NCBI GenBank assembly: GCA_032988165.1
Contig: JANTQF010000095.1
Location: forward strand, 1 to 64,000
From: Emmonsiellopsis sp. PD_33
Taxonomy: Eukaryota; Ascomycota; Eurotiomycetes; Onygenales; Ajellomycetaceae
Reading direction: 5' to 3'
Length of the DNA: 64,000 nt
In this document: one piece after another, positions 55,745-64,000 of the stretch
Layout: every line of letters starts with the position of its first letter
Numbering within the stretch: the first letter of the stretch is position 1
Notes under the pieces: model-generated
Told to the model about the DNA's origin: nothing
Databases searched by the model: none
Seen by the model: only the letters and a program-made list of their open reading frames with translations
Made by a program: the position numbers and the translations under genes

Positions 55745-57344
55745 ATGCCCCCCCAAACACGAAACAGAGGAAAACGGAAAACCCGATCCATAGCCCCATC
55801 CTCCCTCCACGAACCAGAACCGGAACCAGAACCAGAACCATCAGAGCGGATCGAAAGAACCCAGTCATCACAATGTGAGTTTGGCCACCCCGACCTACCT
55901 ACCTACCCCCTTTCCATACCTACATGCCATACATAGCATCCAGATCCACCGCTAACAACCCCCTTCTGCCAAAAAAAACCAGGTGGCTGCCGCATCCTCT
56001 TCTGCGGCGAATACGCCGGTCGAGGAATGAGTAGGGAGTACTGGCGGGATCGGCTGGGGTGGGCGGGGGAGAGGCCGAGGTATGTTTCCCCTCCCATATT
56101 TTTGATATGAATCGCAGTGTATTGGATGGACGGTTCATCAATCAAGTGATCTGACGAGAATGTGGGATAGACGATCTGTTTGGCATCGGTATGAAGCTGT
56201 GGGTAACCCCGTGACGGGAGAGGGAGAGGGAGAGGGAGGGGGTAGAGGGGGTAGAGGGTGTAAGAAGCGGTTTGCATGGGATTATGAGACGGGTGAGTGG
56301 ATGGGGAAGAAGGAGTGGTTGGGGAAGATGGGGAAGGGAAAAGAGACGCAGAGGGAGACGCAGATGGAGATGGAGATGGATGGGCCGCCGTTTTTATCGA
56401 GTGGGGTTTTTATGTCGATTGAGGGCGAGAGTGACGGTGGCGGTGATGCCTCAGGGGAAGCCGAAGAGGAAGCAGAGCCGGCCCCAGTGAGAACCACCAG
56501 AGCCGCATCCGCATCGACAAATGCGCCAACGAGGACCGGAACCAAGAGGAAGCGCGAGCACACCCCAGCCCCAGCCCCGTCTGTGCCCAAAGCAACCCGG
56601 GGAGTGGCGCTGGGCGCAAACCCGCTCCCTAAACCGGAAGAACTAGCCGCTGCCCGGGCTGCTGCTGCTACTGCTGATATAGCAGGCCCCCCAGCAGCGA
56701 AGAAGAGGAAGCAAAAACCCCATCCTCCTCACCCGCAGCCCCAGCAGCCAGCGAAACGGGGCAGTAAGCTGGGGACAACAACAACAACAACAACAGCAAC
56801 AGCAACACCATCAGTCCCCAAAGCGGACCCCAAGGCGTCGTCAGCGGCCACAAAAAGGGGCAAGAAAGCGGAAGAAGAAGCCCCGACGATGGGGACCCGT
56901 GAGCGGGGAGGTTCAGTTTCTGGTCCTCAATTTCCTCATCCTCGGGATGAAGATAACACACAGCCAACAGCCACGGCGAAAAGGGGCACGAAGCAAAAGC
57001 CCAAGTCCAGGCCCAAGCCCGGTGCTACCACGGCCATAACCGCGCCCACGACCGTTCCCGCGCCGGCCACGAAGCCAGCTGCGAAAAGGGGTAAGAAGGA
57101 TACTGCTTCAGCACCACCAGTTCCGAATCGTCTCGAGGGAGCGGGTAGCAGCGGTGGGAGTGGGAGTGGGAGTGGCGCTGTTGGGGTGGTTAAGCAGGAG
57201 CCGGATGGTGAGGGGTCGGGGTTATCTGGTGCGAAGATGATGGGGTCTGTGCCGACGTATATGGAGGGAGAGGGGGGACGGGCTGGCGGTAGTGGAAGGC
57301 CGAAGAGGAAGCGGAAGTTGCCGAAGAGGTATGAGAATGAGTGA
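55745..57344 (+). CDS. Uncharacterised basic nuclear-type protein with Cys-containing N-terminal module
   Basis: Exons 55745-55874, 55983-56079 and 56159-57344 (donors GTGAGT and GTATGT; acceptors CCAG and CGAG) give 470 residues. After an (EP)5 run, the middle exon encodes a compact module with CGCRILFCGEYAGRGMSREYW, then DRLGWAGERPRMWDRRSVWHR. Spliced phases agree and join Trp/Arg-rich sequence into KKRFAWDYETGEWMGKKEWL. The remaining 300 residues are low-complexity Ala/Pro/Lys with several AKRGKK and KRKRE nuclear-localisation-like clusters, and an AT-hook-like end GRPKRKRKLPKRYENE. Nucleic-acid binding in the nucleus is likely from composition. I recognise no named family. The intron in front of exon 3 uses a weak acceptor (no pyrimidine tract), so that border is the least certain. 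Confidence 0.7.
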
Positions 57345-57580
57345 AGTTGGGCTGGATATGGTGTGGGAGAGGAAGGAGACTCGTGGATATTGATCGAGAG
57401 GATATATGGGGATGAATGGGTTGGATGATCGGGGTACGATAGATAGGGGTAGAAATAGAGGGTTGTATGTAATGTACGCATGTCTGTACGCTTAATTTGT
57501 CGAAAGATAGATAAAAAAAAAAAAAAAAGACCGTATAAAACGACCATCAACACCCAAAAAAAATTAACCCAAAATCCACC
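57345..57580. other. Convergent 3' spacer with 16-A run
   Basis: A 236-bp gap between two genes that face each other, holding both 3' UTRs and a poly-A run at 57513-57528. Confidence 0.6.
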
Positions 57581-59298
57581 CTAACGAACCTTCTTAATCC
57601 TCCCCGACCTCCGCCCAAGCACATCCCTCCCCTCCTCAATCTCCCCCATAGCCTCCCTCTTCGCCGCGCCAACCTCCTTCAACACACCCCCCCTCACCAC
57701 CCTCCCCTCAACACTAACCCCTTCCTCACTCCACTCCTCCATCTTCCTCCCCACCCGCTCCTCAATCGCAAGCACAAGCTGCACATCCCTCTGCCCAACC
57801 AGCGTCACCGCCTCACCCGCCCTCCCCGCTCTCGCCGTCCGCCCAACCCGATGCACATAATCGTCCGGATTCCGCGGCACGTCAAAGTTAATCACCAACC
57901 CGACGCTGGGGATATCCAGCCCACGCGCCGCCACGTCCGTGGCGACGAGGATGCGCGCGGCGGACGCGCGGAAGCGCGAGAGATTTGCCGTCCGCTCGGA
58001 CTGCGGGAGCAGACTGTGTAACGATGTAGTGCGGTGCGCGAGACGGCGGAGCATGCGCTCGAGTAGGTTTGCGGTTTTGGTGCGGTTGCAGAAGATGATG
58101 GCTGGTTTTGAGATGTTGGAGTCTGTCGAGAGGAGGACGTGGAGGAATGCTTCGCGGTGGGTTAGGGGGACTTGGAGATAGCTCTGTTTGAGCGTGGGGG
58201 GGAGGGAGGTGGTGGAGGGGTTCTCGGTGCCGATTTCTGCCATGAAGATTGGCGGCCGGTTGGCGGGGCGGGGCATGGATTTTAGAGCGCGCACTTCGGG
58301 CGTGACGGTTGCGGTGAAGAGGAGGGTTTGGCGTTCGCTGGAGGGGGGGAGCGCGCCGAGGCAGGTTTCTATATCTGGCAGCATGCTGCCGGGGCCGGAG
58401 GCGAGGAGGCGGTCGGCTTCATCGAGGACGACGAGGCGGGTGCGCTGCAGGCCACAGATTGTGTCTGCGCCGGAGCTGGTGATGTGGTCTGCGAGGCGGC
58501 CGGGGGTGGCTATTACGACGTGGGGGCGTTGGGAGAGGGCGATGGCTTGGGGACGCATTTCCGTGCCGCCGGTTATGAGGATTGGTTTGAGAGATTGCGG
58601 GGCTGAGATGGCTTTGAATTGTTCGTAGATTTGCAGTGCCAGTTCCCTGTTTGAGTAGTTAGTTAGATAGACAAAAGACAAATTAATACCCCGATAAATA
58701 CACACCTCGTCGGCGTCAACACAACGGCAAAAACACCCACAGGATCCATCGACCACGCCTGCAATATCGGCGCCGCAAACGCCACCGTCTTCCCGGAACC
58801 CGTCCGGCTGCCACCAATACAATCCCTCCCCGCCAGAATCTCCGGGATACATGCCTTCTGGATCGCCGTAGGCCTCTTAATCGCCATCGCGGATAGCGCG
58901 CCAACGAGCCATGGCGCGAGGCCTAGGGATGCGAATGTGGAGCTGCTGTTTGAGGCAGCGAGGGCGTCTTTGGCAGTGATGGGGTCTTGGTCGGCGGAGG
59001 GGGTGGAGGGAGCGGCGGTGGGGGTTGTCGGGGCCTTCTTTTTTATGCGCGAGAGGGTTGGGAGGGGATTTATGGCCGGGGTGCGTTGGGAGGGTGTTGT
59101 TTCAGAGGATGAGGAGGCGGAGGAGGTTGATACTCTGCGGCGTTTTGCTGGGCGGGAGAGGGAGGGTTCTTCTGGGGTTTCGATGCCGGCGTTGGATCCT
59201 TCGTCGTCGTTGGATGAGGCGTTTGAGGAGATGGATCTTTCCGCTTCAGAATCCGATGAGGATTCTACATCTTTTGACAGCGCCATTTTCGGGGGCAT
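57581..59298 (-). CDS. DBP8: DEAD-box ATP-dependent RNA helicase Dbp8
   Basis: Exons 59298-58706 and 58646-57581 (donor GTGTGT, acceptor AACAG after a CTAAC branch, phase 2) encode 552 residues. A Ser/acidic N-terminal extension of about 120 residues precedes the Q motif (FASLGLAPWLV...AIKRPTAIQ). Motif I is SRTGSGKT at 164-171, where Ser-Arg replaces the usual Ala-Gln, a Dbp8 trait. Motif Ia PTRELA spans the splice, motif II DEAD is at 273-276, and motif III is TAT (308-310) rather than SAT. The second RecA lobe has ILVATDVAARGLDIP and HRVGRTARAGR. In yeast, Dbp8 works with Esf2 in early 40S pre-rRNA processing in the nucleolus. The extension is longer than in yeast but normal for moulds. 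Confidence 0.95.
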
Positions 59299-60208
59299 CT
59301 TGTTTTGTTTTGTTTTGGAAGCGTGGGAAATCCCAATTGTTTATTGGGAAGTTCGTCCTGGCAAGCAAATAATTTTTTGGAGGAAAATATTCTGCCGGTT
59401 TTATATCGAAGGCGGTGAGTATTTCTTATATCACGTGATATCAAATTGGTACCTAGGTAGCAGGCAGGGGGTTATCAGGGGTAGAAAATAAATATTCCCA
59501 AAGACTAAACAATTAAGAATGGCATACTATATAACTTATATAAATATAACAGGCTAGCACTAATCTAACTATAAATATATATAGTCTCTCTCTCCTCATC
59601 TAACTGCCTCTATTCAAAGATCTTGTCTTGACTAGTAGGACAGAACAAAACATCTAGCCTCCTATAAAACAGGTAACAAAAAGCAAGTATGTTCCTCTTC
59701 TTCTGTAATATATGAGGGAGGCATCTAACAGGCATGATGGGTATTAAAAGAGGCAGGGGTGGGAACGTGGATAAAACCGAACATCAATTAAGGAATGGGG
59801 TAGGGGATGGTGAAAAGGGGCATTAGGGCAGGAGGGATTCTGGAGGTAAACCGAAAAAAAAGGGGGATGAGGCCGGAAGCATCAGTTGAATGTTAGGGTT
59901 GAGGAAATGGGCATGAAAGAGAAAACTGTAAGAATATGAAAAAGATCCACCGTCCTTCTTTGCACTTATATCCTTTCTCCTTTTGGGGTATTCAAACATC
60001 CTCTCCAAAAAACAACAACAATTAAGATATCCCCCCTCGATGGGATATCCTAACCATGTGTAGTCAGCGACTGAGCAATCCACATATGTTCTGATATGAT
60101 CAATCGACCCAACCCAACCAATGAACGAATACAAACCCTCATTCCAACCAACAATAATACTTACCAAACCAAACTTCCACCCATCAAACCCAATCAAATC
60201 AAACAAAA
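59299..60208. other. Spacer between DBP8 and the BOR1-like gene
   Basis: About 910 bp with the DBP8 promoter at the left and the BOR1-like 3' UTR at the right. A/T-rich at 59500-59620. A 129-codon minus-strand frame at 59823-60212 abuts the transporter stop and is 3' UTR. No RNA gene is seen. Confidence 0.55.
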
Positions 60209-62712
60209 TCAATGATCACTCCGACTCCTCCTCCTCACCCCCTCCCTACTCGCCAACTGATACGACTCCCCCCTCTCCAACTCATCCCCATCAACCACCA
60301 CCGCCGAACTCGCCGAACTCCCACCAAACACACCCCCAGCACCACCTCCAACCGACCCAGGAGTAACCGTCACATCACTATCCCCATTACCCCCCCCATA
60401 CACCCCACCCACACTCTCCATCGTAAACGGGCTCGCCGTCGGCGCATCCAGCGCCGCCAACTCCTCCGCCGTAAAATACCTCGGCAACACGAACGAGCGC
60501 ACCGGTATCAAAATAAGAATAAACACCGGAAACCCAATCGCCGCGATCGTCTGCGTGATGGCAAACGTCGCACCGAACCCAAGCAGCTCGATGGCAACAA
60601 ACGCCCACACCGCCCCACGCCGCTCGATGCGCTTTAGCGGGTTCGACTGCGGCGTGAATTCCCTGTCCTGAGCCAGGAACCTGATTTTCTGCGTCACCCC
60701 GTTTCCCAACAGCGCCTGCACGCCCATGATGAAGAATAGCCCCGCCATGACGCCCTGCGGGATCAGGTGGAGGACGATTAGTAAGGGCCCGCTCATGGTG
60801 CCGAGGGTGAGGAGGCCCTGGGCTAGGTTGCTGACGCGTTGTTCGACGACGTGGTCGACGACTCGCACGGATTTGCCCTTGTTGGTCTCGTCGGCGTCGG
60901 CTACTTGGCGGGTTACGCAGAGGGCGGCGGTGTGGAAGGGGGCTTGGGGGATGAGGCCGTTTGGGAAGGGGATGCCGAGGAGCCCGGCTACGCCGGTCGT
61001 GAGGCCGAGGAGGAAGATGTCCCAGTGGAAACCGGCGGGTTTGCGGAGGGGGAATTCGGTGCCTTGGGCTATTAGGGAGGAGACTGGGAGTGGATTAGTA
61101 TGCTTTTAGCCGTGGATAAAGGGGGATTTGTCAAGAGGTATGACGGGGACAGGGGGCGAAGTGTGTTCAAGAACCATTGTGATCAAAGTAGAAGAGGATC
61201 GTCAGCAGGACGGCAAAAGGGATCGCGAGGAATATGTCGCCAACGTCAATGTCCCAGAAATTCACGAGCCAGCTGCGGTCCAGCGTGGGGAAGAAGGCCT
61301 TGCTCGTCGGGAGCGTCTCGACGGGGACGTTGCGCATGTGGCCGATATGCACGAAGCCCGTGAAGAACACGATCGTGAGCGGCGTGCCGTAGTCCTCGAT
61401 GAATTTGCGGATGTAGCGCTGGAACAGGTTGCTTTCGCCAACCACGCCGCAGATGTAGGCGGCCATGAGGACGAGGAGGGCGACCATTATGGAGAGGTAG
61501 GCGGATGCTTCGCCGGATTTCCCCCATTGTCTAGTTAGCACCTGGATGCCCTTTTGTAGGTAGATGAAGGCGACGTAGAAGCCGAAGATGTCGCAGGAGA
61601 AACGGGTCACGTAGGTGAGGGCGTTGCAGGAGTTGGTGATGGCGAGGATCCAGTGCATTATCAATGACCAGCTGGAAAGGGGTCAGTGTATGCAGACATA
61701 TAGGTATCAGGGGCAACTCACATTCCAATCCAACACATAAACGCCAGATAATTAGTCCCCGTCGGCGACATGATATCATACACGGTATAATTAAACACGG
61801 TAATAGGGCCTTGGACGAGTCGCACAGCCGTTAGCAATGACATCATTCCTGGCAGTTCTCGAGGAGGACGACATGATAATAAAAAAAAAAAAAAAAGACA
61901 CTGACCTGTTACACCCACGATGACCAACGGCTGGGCCGCGAAGAAGGCAAAAACCACGGCACCCAGCACCGAGGCCAGCAATACCTCGTTGACTCCGTAG
62001 CTCATGTTTGTTTTCTCGAACATATCCAGGGAGAATGCAAGGGCGGGGAGAATGCTACAAAGCTACAGTAAGTACGTACTCTTATGTTTTCCAAAAAGAG
62101 AAAAGAAGCCGGGTGGGTGGATGCTGCTCTGTCTATCACGTCTTCTCCGTGGCTTTTCTTTTCTCTCTTGCTCCCCCGTCATCTCATATCGCCGGGTCTG
62201 GTTTAGCCATGGAGCATCAACCTGACAACGACATCCCAAAGCTCCAGGAAGCGGGTCCACCGTACAGGGCAAACAGAAAAAAACAAACCGAAACAAAGGG
62301 CCAAAAGATAAAAAGAAAAAGAAAGGGAGTCATATTATCCGGGAAGACTGTCATACTTTGCAAAATACATATACACCGTCGCCGGCACGACGCGATAATC
62401 CCACGCATCGGTCCAGTCGCTGCCATAGAACGGCGCCCGCCTCTTGATATCGCCAGCCATGCCTTGGAATAGGTGGATGTGCCACCATTTCTCCCCTTTC
62501 TCATTGTCATTATGAGTATCAGTCGGAGGCTGGTGGGGATGCGATCTGGTTGTTCTCGGCGAGGGGAGGGAGGTGAGGCTTTGCGATTGCCATTGTGATT
62601 GCGGTTGCTGAGGCTGTTTCTGCGAGCGAGACGGGGACGAGGGGCGCGGGGAGTGGAAGTTTGGCGCGGTGGGGAGGGAGAAGCTGGCTCTGGCGCTGGT
62701 GGAAGAGGTCAT
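60209..62712 (-). CDS. BOR1-like anion / borate transporter (SLC4 family)
   Basis: Five exons, 62712-62357, 62054-61906, 61809-61722, 61671-61175 and 61083-60209, give 654 residues; all phases agree. Donors are GTATGA, GTCAGT, GTGAGT and GTTCTT. A cytosolic Ser/Pro/Gln-rich N-terminus leads into KRRAPFYGSDWTDAW and the membrane core of HCO3-cotransporter proteins: YFANILPALAFSLDMFEKT, QPLVIVGVTGPITVFN, YLAFMCWIGIWS, FYFDHNVSSLIAQG, and IPFPNGLIPQAP. About 11 to 13 membrane spans are expected. The splice between exons 4 and 5 restores the family hallmark FDHNVSS. Yeast Bor1 exports borate at the plasma membrane and affects vacuolar traffic; substrate here is inferred. The C-terminal tail is Gly/Ser-rich and ends in an Arg cluster. 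Confidence 0.93.
61881..61896. repeat. 16-A run in intron 2 of the BOR1-like gene
   Basis: On the coding strand this is a T-run right after the donor GTCAGTGTC. It lies in the intron only and does not affect the frame. Confidence 0.85.
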
Positions 62713-63505
62713 GGCGACTCGCGGGAAGGAAACCTAGGTCAGGAGATGGATGTATGGCATCTCTCTGCGCAATTGATAGAATGGGTGGTTAGGGCAGCAT
62801 CATAGATACGCGACAAGACGAGCAGATAGATGGTAGATAGATGATAGATGGTGACAGGTGAGGTGGGGGCACGGTGGACTTTAAATTCTTGACAATCCCG
62901 GCGTTTTTCTTGGTTGTTGGGTCTTGGTTCTTCCCATCGCTCGGACCAAAGCTTGGAAAAGCCGAAGCTGGACCTCACACCGACGGGCGGGGGATTTTCC
63001 GGCCCGTCCAGGGGGTGTATCTATCAGGTATACATCACATTGTCCCTGCAACCCCGTCTCCTACATGTAGTTAACGAAGCGGTCAAGGGATGCTGGCACC
63101 TACCTGCATTCCTCACTCGCTCATTACAAAGATTGGAGAGAAAAAATAACAATTCAAATTCATTTCATTTCTTAAAACAACCCTCAAGTTAACAAACAAT
63201 ACTACACTCAATTAGTAGTAACTAACAGATAAAGAAAGAAAAAAGAAGCCCGCTGAAACCCGCTCCCTCCCGCCCTCCTTTTCCATGGATAGCTAACTAG
63301 TCCTTTCGTTACAAAATATAATAATCTGCTCTGTTCTGGTCTGGTCTGTCCACGATTTCAAAACCCGATAACCTAGAACCACTTTTTATTTTCCTTTCCA
63401 AATCCCACTAATAATCTCATATTTTTCGTTTTCTTTTTTTACTAGGTAGGCAAGAAGGAAACTAAAACACGCCCTCCCTCCCTAGCTTTTGTAAAACTAA
63501 ACCAT
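62713..63505. other. Spacer between BOR1-like gene and branchpoint-bridging protein gene
   Basis: About 790 bp with the transporter promoter and the 3' UTR of the gene that enters from the right edge; both are on the minus strand. Several plus-strand frames of 60-90 codons have no domain. No RNA gene is seen. Confidence 0.55.
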
Positions 63506-64000
63506 CTAGGCTGGCGGAGGAGGTGGCGGCTGGTCACTAGGGGGCTATTGATGGGAAAATGTAGTCAGTAAATCAATCACACAAAAAAAAAGGCAAAGAT
63601 CTAAAGGTGGTGGGAAAAGGAAAAACTCACAGGAGGCGGCGGCCCATCGGCCGGCGGTGGAGGCGGAGGCGGACTCCCCGCAGCACCATAACTAGTAAAC
63701 ATTCCTCCCAAACCAGGCGGTGGCGGGGGAACACCACTCAGCCCCGGCGGTGCGCCCATATGCTGCTGTGGGGGGAACGCCGAGTAACCAGGATACCCAT
63801 ACATCGGAGCCGCAGCCGCATGGCCTCCTGGCGGGGGTGGAGGGGCGGCTGCGTGCTGCTGGTGCGGTTGTTGCCAGGGGGCTGCTGCGCCTGGAGCGCC
63901 GCCGTATCCGCCGCTGCCGCCGGGGGCAGTGTGCGATCTGTAACCGTAACCGTCTCCGCCGCGGTCTCCTCTATCACCACGGTCATGGCCTCTATCACCG
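63506..64000 (-). CDS. Branchpoint-bridging protein (SF1/BBP), C-terminal part only
   Basis: The gene runs off the right edge, so only the 3' end is present: an exon from the edge to 63631 and a 39-nt terminal exon 63544-63506 (donor GTGAGT, acceptor AATAG, phase 0). The visible protein is Gly/Asp/Arg-rich (RGHDRGDRG) and then Ala/Pro/Gln-rich (APWQQPHQQ). It ends with PPGLSGVPPPPPGLGG, a poly-Pro block and the last exon PPSDQPPPPPPA. This proline-rich tail with its terminal SDQ-polyPro matches mould BBP proteins. The KH and zinc-knuckle domains that bind the intron branch site would lie beyond the window. In the spliceosome commitment complex it bridges branch site and U2AF. Identification rests on the tail only. 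Confidence 0.7.

Noticed and set aside
55443..55810. Frames in the C/A-rich leader before 55745
   Set aside because: They are made of microsatellite-like sequence on both strands and lack any domain.

Overview
The window is nuclear DNA of a filamentous ascomycete (Pezizomycotina). The genes are split by short introns with GT/AG ends and CTAAC-like branch sites, and the spacers are pyrimidine-rich. A lone dispersed 5S rRNA gene is present, and the gene set is typical of moulds: deuterolysin, secretory lipase, PWWP-like and BTB proteins, a BOR1-type transporter, DBP8, and a branchpoint-bridging protein. The deuterolysin family together with other secreted proteins suggests Eurotiomycetes, perhaps Onygenales. 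That placement is inferred; no marker in the window proves it. I support 21 protein-coding genes (one cut by the right edge) and one 5S rRNA gene. Exon borders were worked out by hand from splice signals and reading phase.

Layout. 0.5-9.8 kb: ER chaperone LHS1, an M35 deuterolysin with a 20-nt last exon, and a secreted protein that looks like the N-terminal domain of an M35 peptidyl-Lys metallopeptidase with no catalytic domain. 9.8-20.8 kb: gene-poor, with a tandem-repeat GPI-type wall protein and a conserved-looking protein of unknown function next to a 19-G tract. 20.8-33 kb: a BTB protein, a PWWP-like/BTB-like protein, signal peptidase SEC11, a ubiquitin-conjugating E2, a secreted type-B carboxylesterase and a membrane acyltransferase-3 protein. 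33-37.3 kb: no intact gene, a 57-bp tandem repeat and possible decayed coding sequence. 37.3-46.2 kb: a TBC Rab-GAP, a four-copy degenerate repeat of about 200 bp, a small ubiquitin-fold protein, the 5S rRNA gene and a secretory lipase. 47.3-64 kb: mostly housekeeping genes (glutamyl-tRNA synthetase, DBP8, BOR1-like anion transporter, branchpoint-bridging protein) with three poorly known proteins between them.

The genes do not form an operon or an obvious biosynthetic cluster. Functional themes are the secretory pathway (LHS1 and SEC11, with secreted clients: deuterolysin, lipase, carboxylesterase and wall protein), RNA processing (DBP8, branchpoint-bridging protein, 5S) and ubiquitin/BTB biology (E2, ubiquitin-fold protein, three BTB-like proteins). 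I found no convincing complete new system. The best leads are the catalytic-domain-less M35-like secreted protein with an acidic tail, the PWWP-like/BTB-like protein, and two unexplained tandem repeats.
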